Shown: positions 34,193 through 43,012 of the stretch, in pieces
How the letters are laid out: each line of letters begins with the position of its first letter
Numbering within the stretch: position 1 is the first letter of the stretch
Source of the DNA: Alg239-R122 sp041746135
GTDB lineage: Bacteria; Pseudomonadota; Alphaproteobacteria; Sphingomonadales; Sphingomonadaceae
Assembly (NCBI GenBank): GCA_041746135.1
Contig: JBGTHQ010000036.1
Span: forward strand, 1 to 55,229
Reading direction: 5' to 3'
DNA length: 55,229 nt
Made by a program: the position numbers and the translations under genes
Notes under the pieces: generated by a model
Database searches by the model: none
Told to the model about the DNA's origin: nothing
The model's input: only the letters and a program-made list of their open reading frames with translations

Positions 34193-34990
34193 ATGCATTT
34201 TCCCCTGCGCTTCGCGGCAATCTTCCTGACCCCAGTTGCTGTAATGGCCGAGACGCCGCTGCTACCAGACGGAAAATGGCGCGTTCATGATACGGACCGA
34301 CCACAGCCTTCGGCAGTCTTGCCGGGCGAACGCGCAAGTGATGCGCCGTCTGATGCGATCATATTGTTTGATGGGACCAACCTCGATTCGTGGCAAAGCA
34401 CCGGCGCCGAGTGGCAAGTTACAGACGGCATATTGACCGTTCCACCTCGCGAGAAAGGCAGGCCAGGCAGTTCGCTGTCAAGCAGGGAAAGCTTTGGCGA
34501 TATTCAACTGCATCTCGAATTCCGCAGCCCCAGCCCTCCCGCCGGGTTAGGCCAGGACCGTGGCAACAGCGGCATCATTTTCATGCAGCGCTATGAGGTT
34601 CAGATACTCGATGGATATCGCAATCCCACTTATGCCGACGGGACGGTTGGTTCGGTCTATGGCTGGAAGCCACCGCTGGTGAATGCATCACGGCAGCCAG
34701 GCGAATGGCAAAGCTATGACATCATTTTCCAGCGGCCGCGATTTTCGGCCGACGGAACTCTGGAACGACCAGCCTATGTTACGGCGCTGCTTAACGGCGT
34801 GCTTGTGCAAAACCATCAACCGGTGCTCGGGACAACAGTGTGGCGAAAGGTCGCAGAATATGAAGCGCATCAGGATGCGGCCCCGCTGCAACTTCAGGAT
34901 CATTCGTCGCCTGTGTCATTTCGCAATGTCTGGGTTCGAAAGCTGAATCCCGAAGCTGTGTCCCAGCCTTTGCAATTGTCGGAACAGTAA
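34193..34990 (+). CDS. DUF1080 protein, probable 3-keto-disaccharide hydrolase
   Basis: 265 residues from the ATG at 34193 (GGAG 8 bp upstream); the GTG at 34184 overlaps the preceding stop. Signal peptide residues 1-19 (VAVMAETP). The concanavalin-like DUF1080 pattern is clear: LFDGTNLDSWQS, WQVTDGILTV, FGDIQLHLEFRSP, GNSGIIFMQRYEVQILDGY and LQDHSSPVSFRNVWVR. Members cleave glycosides already oxidised to the 3-keto form. With GMC dehydrogenase, ThuA, Gfo/Idh and TIM-barrel genes nearby it supports a 3-keto route. Last gene of this operon. Confidence 0.83.
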   Translation: MHFPLRFAAIFLTPVAVMAETPLLPDGKWRVHDTDRPQPSAVLPGERASDAPSDAIILFDGTNLDSWQSTGAEWQVTDGILTVPPREKGRPGSSLSSRESFGDIQLHLEFRSPSPPAGLGQDRGNSGIIFMQRYEVQILDGYRNPTYADGTVGSVYGWKPPLVNASRQPGEWQSYDIIFQRPRFSADGTLERPAYVTALLNGVLVQNHQPVLGTTVWRKVAEYEAHQDAAPLQLQDHSSPVSFRNVWVRKLNPEAVSQPLQLSEQ

Positions 34991-35098
34991 CTGCCTCTAG
35001 GCATTGCTTGCCTACTTGCGGCTTCCCACCGGGACCGAGGGCAACAGCAATGCAGTCAGTGCGGCGCTCCGAATTACTTTTTCATATTATATCCGCCA

Positions 35099-35137
35099 AA
35101 TCTGCGCCCGCTTCGAAAAATGAGGCGGACGCAGATT
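35099..35137. terminator. Hairpin between convergent DUF1080 and TonB receptor genes
   Basis: 13-base arms, AATCTGCGCCCGC at 35099-35111 and GCGGACGCAGATT at 35125-35137, with one mismatch and a 13-base loop. It lies between two gene ends, so a two-way transcription terminator is likely, although there is no long T run. Confidence 0.5.
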
Positions 35138-35141
35138 GACA

Positions 35142-38100
35142 TCAGAACTTTAAAGTGGCGCTCAGCGAATAGGTCCTGCCATCATATTCGAATACGCGCG
35201 GGATCGATTCAAAACCGACATACTCCCTGCGTGTGGAATTGTTGATGTTGAACGCTTCGATCCGAACTTCGAAATTTTCGGTCGGCCGGATTGCACCCGA
35301 GAAGTCGAGCTGGCCGCGCGGAGCTACGCGGGTTGACCCGCCGCTGAACGAACCGCCGCCCTGCAGCTGGATTTCGGATTGATGGTTCCAAGCGATGCGC
35401 ATTTGCAACCAATCATGCTCGTAATAGCCAATAATATTATAGGTATCTTCGGCAACGTTGAACAGCCTTGCGCCGCCATCCCCGCCCGAGCGCACACGGG
35501 TGTAGTTGACCACGCCGCCCGTATGCCGGAGAAAGCCGGGAAGGAAATCGAAGCGTTGCTGTATCTGCGCTTCGATACCGGTTACATTGATTGTGTTGGG
35601 ATTGTTTTGGCTGAGATTGATCCGCACACGTTCCTGAACATTGCTGGAATTGGTGAAGAAACAACGGCCGCCAACCAGCGTCAGCGGTCCGTAATCCCTA
35701 CCATCGGCGGTAATCGTATCACCCACCGGGCAAAAATTGTTGAACCGGCTGATATCATCGATCAGGGATTTCTTGAAAAAGTTGATGGCGACCAGGCCGC
35801 CTGGCCGATTATACCAGGAAATTCCGATGTCCATTGCTTTTGATTTGCGCGGCCGCACATCGAACGAAGCAAAGTTGATCAGTGTAAAGGGTCCTGGCGG
35901 GGCCGACAAATCATCAAGGTCGGTCTCCTGCACCTGCACCAGCGTTGGAGCGGGCGAAAATTCCGCAAGATCGAGCGCTTCGAAGGTATGGTAGTAAGCA
36001 GCACGAAGTTGCAGTTTGTCGGTCAGGTCGATAATTACGTTCGCTGACGGCAACCAGGACTTGAACGAAGATTTGGCAGGCACCGATGGTGCCAGACCGC
36101 CATTGCGGAAGACCAGCGCTGGACGACCATTCTGCGCACGAAGATCCGCAAGCGCTTCGTAAAATTCGGACGACGGATTCCGGATCTGCCCGGCGAGCTT
36201 GGTGTTGATATAGCGCACACCGAGATTGCCGCGGATCGGCAGGTCGTAAGTATCTTCAAAATTGAACCTTGTCATCCCGAAGAGCTCGATCGTCTCTCTG
36301 TCCGAACTATAGTTATTCGCATCGGCGCGGCGCAGTGCGAGCCTCTGCGCGAACCCTGGCGACAATGGATTGAGCGGTATCAGCTGGAGTATTTCCGCCG
36401 GGGTGATCGTACCCGCACTCGCCGCAGTCAGTTCGGGAAACTGGTTGGCGAGCTGCGCAGCGTTCGGGTTGAATATTACGTTAGGCGGCAATGTTCGCAG
36501 AAGGGGTAACAGCGCAGACTGGAGCCCGGCGAGATCAAGCGAGAGAAACTGCAGAAGCTCTGCGCCGGACAGTCCGCCAGCAAACGAACCACCACTCGTC
36601 ACCGCGTCGTTCAGCCGCACGAGTCCGGGCGTAAGATTACCCAGTTGAGAGCCGATGACGCCGTTTTCATAGAATTGCGCTTCCGCATCTTCCTTCGAGT
36701 AAAATCCGCCGAATTCGAACTGGTTGAACGGCCCGGCCTGCAAGTTTCTGGCAATATTGAAATCGATAGCTTTCAGATCGCGGTCGACCCGCTGATTGCT
36801 GGCTGCGAGCCGCAATGATGCCGATGAATTGAACAAAACACCGTCAATCGTTCTTGGCGCAGGAATGTTGAACGCTGCCCCGATTGTATCCGCAGCGATC
36901 GTGTAGATGGAACCCGGCGCGAAGATTCCATTGATCAACCCTGGTGGCAAATCCAGATCGAGCAGGTAACTACCCCATTTGCCTGCGCCCGTGTCGACTA
37001 TCGCGGTCGAACCGTTGGCTCGGTCGTCCAGACCGTCATTGTTCGCATCGACACGGTTGTCGAGACCGTTGGTCGTGCTGGTGCGCCCGCGCAAGGCAAC
37101 GTCCAGCTGAATGTTGCGCACTTCGCCGATGGCCTTGGAATAGGTCCCTATTACGTTGACTTTCCAGTCGTCGCTTTCCCAGGTTACCTGCGGATAGACT
37201 GCCCATGACTGGTCGAGCGCGGGATTGATGCGGTTGCCCGGTATGGTCTGGAAGTCGCTCGCCTGAATGCGGTCGACCACATAGACGTTTTCTTCAATAT
37301 TGTCTTCGTCGATGTCGGTCACACCGACCAAACGAGCTTCCGATAGCGGGGTAATGATTCCGCCGATGTCGGTTGGTGAGATGGAGAAGATATCGTTGTT
37401 TGCATTCTTGAGATCGCGCCGAGTGAATATCCCGTCCAAACGCAGGCTCAATTTGTCAATCGGCTGCCATTCCATCCCGGCCGAACCAGAAACGCGGTAG
37501 CCGTCGTTGGTTACCGAAAACTGGCGAATTTCGTCGGGATAGACAATCTTGTTGGGGAGGCCATTGGCGCCAACCAGGGGGATGTTTGGAAACAGCTGCT
37601 GGTGCCGTGCCCGGGTGGTTACGGTGTTGGTTGGATTTCGCGCGGCCAGACTGGTGGGACCTACGGTGACGTCGACCTGCGAAAATGGTGTATATCCATT
37701 GATCCGGATCGTATCGCGGCGAAAGCTCTGTCTGGAATATGCGGTGTTCAGATAGATGCCGAAATTGTTCGAAAACCTGTGCGCCGCAGAAAAGAACGCG
37801 CTTGGGTTCGCGTCTTCGGTCGTCTCTTCAAAGCCGAGTTCGGCACGAACGACGAAGCCCTCCCGGCGGTTAAGCGCAGAATTCAGCCTCAGATTGACGT
37901 TTGCCCCGAGACCTCCTGCCGGTATATCGGCAGTGAAGGACTTTATGACGTCGGCGCCGTTGAAGATCGACGAGTCGTAAATACCAAAAGCGTTGCCGGT
38001 GTTCTGCCCGCGCGTTGTCGAGGCCACACTCTGTCCCATGATCGTAGTCTTCGTAAACCTTCCGGGCAGGCCGCGCACCGAGATCGTAGCGTCGCGCCGC

Positions 38101-38459
38101 CCGGCCTCACGGTTAATCTGGACGCCGGGAATGCGCTGGAGTGTTTCACCCAGATTGAGATCGGGAGTCGAACCGATATCATCTGCCGAGACGCCATCGA
38201 GGATGACATCTGCATTGCGGCGAATTTCGAGAGCATTTTCAAGGCTGGCCCGGATGCCCAACACGACAATTGTGTTGCTGTCGTCGATTGTGTCATCCTC
38301 AGCGATCGCTGGCGGCGCAGTGGTGGCGACGGGCGGCGGTGGCGGCGCGGGTGGCTGATCGGCCACCTCCTGCGCGAAAGCACACGGACCCCACAACGAT
38401 GCCAGTGCCAGTGCGGCAATCGACGTCTGCAAGCTATACTTACCTGATCGATGAAACAT
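35142..38459 (-). CDS. TonB-dependent outer membrane receptor
   Basis: 1105 residues, within the long range for sphingomonad carbohydrate receptors. Signal peptide 1-29 (GPCAFAQ), a Pro-rich linker at about 36-52, then the plug domain (SLENALEIRRNADVILDGV, LNLGETLQRIPGVQINR, VRGLPGRF) and a large beta-barrel ending in ...YSLSATLKF with the terminal aromatic. It would import oligosaccharides released outside the cell. It is last in the kduI-DUF4861-receptor operon, 32 bp after DUF4861. No SusD partner is present, as is normal outside Bacteroidota. Confidence 0.92.
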   Translation of the reverse strand: MFHRSGKYSLQTSIAALALASLWGPCAFAQEVADQPPAPPPPPVATTAPPAIAEDDTIDDSNTIVVLGIRASLENALEIRRNADVILDGVSADDIGSTPDLNLGETLQRIPGVQINREAGRRDATISVRGLPGRFTKTTIMGQSVASTTRGQNTGNAFGIYDSSIFNGADVIKSFTADIPAGGLGANVNLRLNSALNRREGFVVRAELGFEETTEDANPSAFFSAAHRFSNNFGIYLNTAYSRQSFRRDTIRINGYTPFSQVDVTVGPTSLAARNPTNTVTTRARHQQLFPNIPLVGANGLPNKIVYPDEIRQFSVTNDGYRVSGSAGMEWQPIDKLSLRLDGIFTRRDLKNANNDIFSISPTDIGGIITPLSEARLVGVTDIDEDNIEENVYVVDRIQASDFQTIPGNRINPALDQSWAVYPQVTWESDDWKVNVIGTYSKAIGEVRNIQLDVALRGRTSTTNGLDNRVDANNDGLDDRANGSTAIVDTGAGKWGSYLLDLDLPPGLINGIFAPGSIYTIAADTIGAAFNIPAPRTIDGVLFNSSASLRLAASNQRVDRDLKAIDFNIARNLQAGPFNQFEFGGFYSKEDAEAQFYENGVIGSQLGNLTPGLVRLNDAVTSGGSFAGGLSGAELLQFLSLDLAGLQSALLPLLRTLPPNVIFNPNAAQLANQFPELTAASAGTITPAEILQLIPLNPLSPGFAQRLALRRADANNYSSDRETIELFGMTRFNFEDTYDLPIRGNLGVRYINTKLAGQIRNPSSEFYEALADLRAQNGRPALVFRNGGLAPSVPAKSSFKSWLPSANVIIDLTDKLQLRAAYYHTFEALDLAEFSPAPTLVQVQETDLDDLSAPPGPFTLINFASFDVRPRKSKAMDIGISWYNRPGGLVAINFFKKSLIDDISRFNNFCPVGDTITADGRDYGPLTLVGGRCFFTNSSNVQERVRINLSQNNPNTINVTGIEAQIQQRFDFLPGFLRHTGGVVNYTRVRSGGDGGARLFNVAEDTYNIIGYYEHDWLQMRIAWNHQSEIQLQGGGSFSGGSTRVAPRGQLDFSGAIRPTENFEVRIEAFNINNSTRREYVGFESIPRVFEYDGRTYSLSATLKF

Positions 38460-38491
38460 GTTTTTCCCTCCTTAAACTTATTTTATGGTAT

Positions 38492-39442
38492 TTAGTGCGT
38501 TTTCCTCCGGCTGACGTAGAGTAAGGTATCGTCCAAGAACTTCCGGAATTCTTTTTCAGTATCAATGCCTTGAGGCCCCTGTGCCCAGACTGCGGCAAAG
38601 GCATATTGCGGTGATGCGGTGTTGAAGCGTATCGGCTGCGTCTCGTTCTCCGGCGGCATGCGCTGGGCTTCGCCATCCCGATAGAAAAGCACGATGCCGA
38701 GGCCGTCATTGTTGAGGCTCCAAGCGCCCCACTGAGCGATGTAGGTCCAACCTTTGACTGGCTTGGATGCGAAAATCGTCATTGCCTTGGAATCGGTCAC
38801 CAATCCCGAGGCCAATCCTTCGGGGACATGATCAGAAGTTACCTTGACCCAAGTCAGCGGGCTGCCGACCTGCATCGAATAGACCGCTTGAACATTGCCT
38901 TTCGCGCCGCCAGCCAAAGGTACGTCCCTATGGGTCAGCTTGAATGCGATAGAATTTCCGCTGCGCTGCAGGATTTCCGCCTGCAGCCGAGCATCCGGAC
39001 CGAACCGTGCGAGTTTGCCGTCCCGGTATAGCCCGAGACCGCCGATACCCATACTCGGCCCAACATGCATTACGTCCATGCCCCAGTCGGCCATTTCGTG
39101 ATATCTACTTCGATAGTCGACACTAGGAAGTGTAACGCCCGGCGTCTTTTTGCCGAACACATCGCCAACAGCCCGCTCGTCGAGGTAAATTCGATAGCCG
39201 ATCAACTCGTTTTCCCAGCCGATACCTTCATAGGGGAACATCTTGTCCTGAATGATGTGTGTCGCTGGCACATCGAACGAATCCACAGCAGCATAGCTCC
39301 TGCTGTCATCGTTCGGTCCTTCGGTGACCCGCAAGTCAACATTGGCGATCGGGGTACTGCCAACCGTACCGGATTGGGCTGACACGCATGACGTCACGGT
39401 GATCGCCAAGGCGCACGCGGCGAGATGCGCGGAGCGGCTCAT
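38492..39442 (-). CDS. DUF4861-family protein, lipoprotein
   Basis: 316 residues with a signal peptide and possible lipobox (VTSC, Cys19). Visible family features: PYEGIGWENELIGYRIYLDER, a DYRSRYHEMADWGMDVMHVGPSMGIGG segment and YIAQWGAWSLNNDGLGIVLFYR. This family is frequent in loci for pectin, alginate and other uronate polymers, often beside kduI, but its activity is not known to me. The start overlaps the kduI stop by 4 bp, so the two are co-translated. A role in processing the unsaturated uronate or oligosaccharide is plausible. Confidence 0.78.
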   Translation of the reverse strand: MSRSAHLAACALAITVTSCVSAQSGTVGSTPIANVDLRVTEGPNDDSRSYAAVDSFDVPATHIIQDKMFPYEGIGWENELIGYRIYLDERAVGDVFGKKTPGVTLPSVDYRSRYHEMADWGMDVMHVGPSMGIGGLGLYRDGKLARFGPDARLQAEILQRSGNSIAFKLTHRDVPLAGGAKGNVQAVYSMQVGSPLTWVKVTSDHVPEGLASGLVTDSKAMTIFASKPVKGWTYIAQWGAWSLNNDGLGIVLFYRDGEAQRMPPENETQPIRFNTASPQYAFAAVWAQGPQGIDTEKEFRKFLDDTLLYVSRRKTH

Positions 39443-40272
39443 TTCAAGTCCCCAATGCCGAGGACGTCCATGTCGTCATAATCGACATTGTCACCGCCCA
39501 TTGCCCACACAAAGGCGTACGCTTTCGTGCCAACTCCGAAATGCACTGACCAAGGCGGCGAAATGACGGCCTCCTCATTGGCGGCGACGATGTGGCGCAG
39601 ACTGTCTGGCTCACCCATGAAATGGAACACCCGCTCTTCGGCTTCCATATTAAAATACATGTAGATTTCAGACCGTCGGGCGTGGCGGTGCGGGGGCATT
39701 GTGTTCCAGACGCTCCCGATGTCAAGAAAGGTAACGCCAAAAGCGAGCTGGGCCGTTTCGCAAACTTCCGGGACAATTAACTGGTGAATGGACCTGCGGT
39801 TGGCGGTCGCCAGTTCGCCGCGCTCAAGCGTGTTCGAATCTGCCAGTGTGATCTTGCGAATCGGGAAAGCCTGGTGGGCAGGGGCGCTGACCAGATAATA
39901 GCGAGCACCATTTACGGCAAAAGTAATATCTTCAGCCCCCTTGCCCACATAAAGGCATTCATAAGGCGCCAGACTGTGCTGCACACCATCCACAGTAACG
40001 ACCCCTGACGATCCGATATTGATGATCCCGATTTCGCGGCGCTCGAGAAATGGACGGCCTGCAGATGAAGCCGGTTCGCTTTGTCTTGGGAGTTCTATCG
40101 AAGATTCGGTGACAACGACCCCACCGATGATCAATCGTTCGCCAAAGGAATAGCGAAGGTTTATTTCGCCTGAAACAAACATCCCTGCGGCGAGGAATCG
40201 TTTGCGGAGGGCCCCGTTGTTTAGGCCTTGCATATCCTCTGGATTCATACCATGATGATTGAAGTTGATCAT
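39439..40272 (-). CDS. kduI: 5-keto-4-deoxyuronate isomerase
   Basis: 277 residues, the normal KduI length. It converts 5-dehydro-4-deoxy-D-glucuronate (released by GH105) to 2,5-diketo-3-deoxygluconate. Cupin features include the zinc site PPHRHARRSEIYMYF (two His and one Glu), WSVHFGVGTKAYAFVWAMGGDN with another His, and MFVSGEINLRYSFGERLIIGG near the front. Cytoplasmic, first gene of its operon. The next pathway enzymes (KduD, KdgK, KdgA) are not in the window and must be encoded elsewhere. Confidence 0.92.
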   Translation of the reverse strand: MINFNHHGMNPEDMQGLNNGALRKRFLAAGMFVSGEINLRYSFGERLIIGGVVVTESSIELPRQSEPASSAGRPFLERREIGIINIGSSGVVTVDGVQHSLAPYECLYVGKGAEDITFAVNGARYYLVSAPAHQAFPIRKITLADSNTLERGELATANRRSIHQLIVPEVCETAQLAFGVTFLDIGSVWNTMPPHRHARRSEIYMYFNMEAEERVFHFMGEPDSLRHIVAANEEAVISPPWSVHFGVGTKAYAFVWAMGGDNVDYDDMDVLGIGDLK

Positions 40273-40553
40273 TTATTGTTTTTAATCCTCTCGAATCGAT
40301 GTAACAATGATCGAAAATGAGCGCAATGGAAAAATTCGTCTATATCGAGGAGTGTTGACACCGGTGTCTATGAAGATCAATTATACGATGATTTCACGCC
40401 ACATTTTTCGTTCGAATTTACGAGAGAGTTAGCGGTCGAAAATCGCGAACTGAGCAAAGGTCATACGACGCACCACCGTCGCGCATGAAAATGCACAGCG
40501 ACTGATTTGCCGATCGAACGCCTCAGCTACGCAACAACAGGCATACCAACGTT
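40273..40553. promoter_or_regulatory. Divergent kduI / beta-helix regulatory region with two operator candidates
   Basis: 281 bp without a gene. TGATCGAAAATGAGCGC at 40308-40324 matches the proposed DeoR word near rhaK/rhaD. A perfect 12 bp palindrome with a central CG, GACACCGGTGTC, at 40357-40368 looks like a LacI-type operator; it overlaps a TTGACA (40355-40360) that could be a -35 box for the rightward gene. No LacI gene is in the window. Confidence 0.5.
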
Positions 40554-42305
40554 ATGATCATAAGCAGGAATATCGGAACCAAGTTATACTTCTACAAAAT
40601 CGCTACGGCGTTTGCGCTCACCGTTGCTGTCCCGGCGACGGTGGTGGCGCAGACAGGTGCCCCTGCAGCGCAGATGCCGGATATTCTTTCTGACGAGGCC
40701 GTGAAGGCTGACCATCCGCTGCCGGATTACAGCTACGCGGGGTACGGGTTTGGCATGGAGGCTTTGCCGATCGACCCTGGCACGATCATCGACGTGACTG
40801 ATCACGGAGTGGTCCCGGATGATGGCAAGGACGATGCAAAGGCCGTACTGAAGGCGATCGCGGCAGCGGATGCCATTAAAGGCCGCGTAACACTTCAATT
40901 TCCCAAAGGGCGCGTCCAGATCGGCGAAATTATCCCGATCGAGCGCAGCAACCTGATTCTCGACGGGAAAGGCGAGGGGGACGGGGGGACGGAGCTGTAT
41001 TTCCCGCGCCCGCTCAAAATCGTCGATAACACCGACCGCCAAAAGGAACTGCGTGAATACTTGAAACGCGAAGACAAATATCAACGCGATGCGGATCAGA
41101 ACCTGAACTTCCTGTTCTCCGAATACAGTTGGGCGGGCGGTTTCCTTTTTGTCGGGCCCAAGGGCACGCGGCCGGTATCGTACGACAGTTCACAGGACAA
41201 GCGCGATCCGGTCTTGACTGCCGCCCTGTCTGGCAAGCAGTTCGGTCGCACCCTGACCGTCCAAAACGCCACATCGCTGCATGTCGGACAGGTCGTGCAA
41301 TTGCAGTGGTTTCCCGTTAATGGGCCAGACAGCGCGATCTTGAGGTCGCTTTACGGCGATATCAGTCGCTGGAACGCAGGGCAAACGGATAAGTCGCTGA
41401 AATTTCAGATCGGCTCGCACCATTGGACTTTCCCCAATCGACCGGTGGTCGGCCAGTCCACACGCATTACCGAGATCGAGGGCAAAACGGTCACGTTCGG
41501 TGATCCGTTGTTGCACAACGTTTCGGAACAACAGCCCGCTGTTGTTGCCAGCTGGGAACATCTGACCAATATTGGCATCCAGAACATGCGTCTTGCATTT
41601 CCGGACAATCCTTGGTTCGGCCATCATCTGGAACAGGGATATAACGGAATTTACATGACCGGCCTGTTTGACGGCTGGGCGAAGAACCTGACCATCCATA
41701 ACGCCGACAGCGCTATCTTGACGGATAACGCCGCGTCACTGACTATCGCCAACGTTACAACAACCGGCGAGCACAATGCTCATTATTCCGTGCATGTGGG
41801 CGCCGTTCACAATGTGCTGGTGAAGGAATTGCGGGTCGAAAACCCGGTAATTCATCCGGTCAGTGTCAACACAAGATCTAGCCGTTCGGTGTATCAACGC
41901 GCCGTAGTGCTGCGCGATGCTGTCCTGGACCAGCACAGTGGTTCCAATCACCAGAACCTGTTCGATCAATTGACGGTGAACATCCAGCCTCGAAAAGGGA
42001 GTGATGGGCAGTGGACCTACCGCCTCTGGAGGGGCGGCGGGGCGCCGTATTGGAAACCCGGGCATGGTCTTATGAACACACATTGGAACGTTCGCATAAA
42101 TATTCCAGAGGAGGTGGGTGAAAATGAGGTCGTCAAAATTACGAGTGGCATCGAGGGGCCTGGCGCCCGGATCGTACGGGTTTACGGCAATCGGCCCCTG
42201 GAGGTCGTCTATATGCCGACCGCTTATATCGAAGACACCAATGACCGCGCAACCACCGTGCCTTCGCTATACGATTACCAGCTAGCCAAACGTTTTAAGG
42301 AATGA
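40554..42305 (+). CDS. Exported right-handed beta-helix protein, candidate polysaccharide lyase or glycosidase
   Basis: 583 residues. Signal peptide to about residue 33 (ATVVAQTG). Then LPDYSYAGYGFGMEALP, a start typical of pectate-lyase-like/GH28-related helices, IDVTDHGVVPDDGKDDAKAVLKAI, GRVTLQFPKGRVQIG, and later helix coils with NIGIQNMRLAFPDNPW, NLTIHNADSAILTDN and IANVTTTGEHNAHYSVHVG. No assigned catalytic motif is evident. It stands between the kduI operon and the hexuronate-type transporter, so a depolymerising or end-trimming role is likely. A weak ribosome site precedes the ATG. Confidence 0.78.
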   Translation: MIISRNIGTKLYFYKIATAFALTVAVPATVVAQTGAPAAQMPDILSDEAVKADHPLPDYSYAGYGFGMEALPIDPGTIIDVTDHGVVPDDGKDDAKAVLKAIAAADAIKGRVTLQFPKGRVQIGEIIPIERSNLILDGKGEGDGGTELYFPRPLKIVDNTDRQKELREYLKREDKYQRDADQNLNFLFSEYSWAGGFLFVGPKGTRPVSYDSSQDKRDPVLTAALSGKQFGRTLTVQNATSLHVGQVVQLQWFPVNGPDSAILRSLYGDISRWNAGQTDKSLKFQIGSHHWTFPNRPVVGQSTRITEIEGKTVTFGDPLLHNVSEQQPAVVASWEHLTNIGIQNMRLAFPDNPWFGHHLEQGYNGIYMTGLFDGWAKNLTIHNADSAILTDNAASLTIANVTTTGEHNAHYSVHVGAVHNVLVKELRVENPVIHPVSVNTRSSRSVYQRAVVLRDAVLDQHSGSNHQNLFDQLTVNIQPRKGSDGQWTYRLWRGGGAPYWKPGHGLMNTHWNVRINIPEEVGENEVVKITSGIEGPGARIVRVYGNRPLEVVYMPTAYIEDTNDRATTVPSLYDYQLAKRFKE

Positions 42306-42415
42306 TCGCTTTGCTCGCCAGGCAGCGCACACTTCTACTGCAACACAAAGTGCTTTTCGGAATTCAGCACGTCGAAACGCCGCAAGCAGAATGTCCGGCA
42401 TGACTGGCAACACAA

Positions 42416-42983
42416 ATGACAGGTTCAGGTAAGGAATTGCCAGAATGCTGGCAGGAGGGAATTACATTGACACTAACCGCTACAACTTCCGTGGTTATCG
42501 CGCGCACTTTTGTAGACACGCAGCGAAACGGGCATTCCTTTGACGATTATCCCAGCAAATTTGCCGCGAACAAGGCTGAAGGTTATGCCATTCAGGATCA
42601 AGCGATGCAGATATCCGGGAAGTCTGTCAGTGGCTGGATAGGAGACCGGGTGCCCAATTGCCTGGCGGCAAGCTGTGGATCAAACCGGATCGCCGGGTGT
42701 ATCTCCGCCAAAACGATCATTAACGGGTCTAGGAGCGGGGTAGCGCGAATGCCATTGCTTTCGGGATTTGCCGCGGTGGAAGCCGAACCTTTTCTGAGTT
42801 TTGGCGCGAGGCTGCCCCAAAAATGCGACGATGGATTTTATTATGTACTATATCGACGAAGTTCGCGTGGGCAGATGGATTTCCGCGGATGCGATAACCA
42901 ATGTTCGCCAGATTGCTCCCGGGCAATCGGCGACCGCAGCGTTCGGCCGCAAGTTTCAAGTTTCCTGTATTGCCCGGCTGTAA
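42416..42983 (+). pseudogene. Decayed 2-keto-4-pentenoate hydratase-family gene
   Basis: One frame (42416-42820) reads like the FAH/MhpD hydratase family: ARTFVDTQRNGHSFDDYP, EGYAIQDQAMQISGKSVSGW, GSNRIAGCISAKTI and MPLLSGFAAVEAEPFLSFGA line up with family blocks such as YAIQDA, GWKVG, GADRLAGPI and GGFAAVEAEF. The GWKVG lysine is lost (GWIGD). Similarity then jumps to another frame (about 42846-42960, YIDEVRVGRWISADAI) and stops, so the gene is frameshifted and truncated. The rest of the 42306-43012 interval holds no gene that I can support. Confidence 0.55.
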
Positions 42984-43012
42984 ACGCCGACTATGCGAAG
43001 AGGTGACGGAGT

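Noticed and set aside
37602..38447. 281-codon plus-strand frame
   Set aside because: Lies fully opposite the TonB receptor plug domain; no motif or ribosome site.
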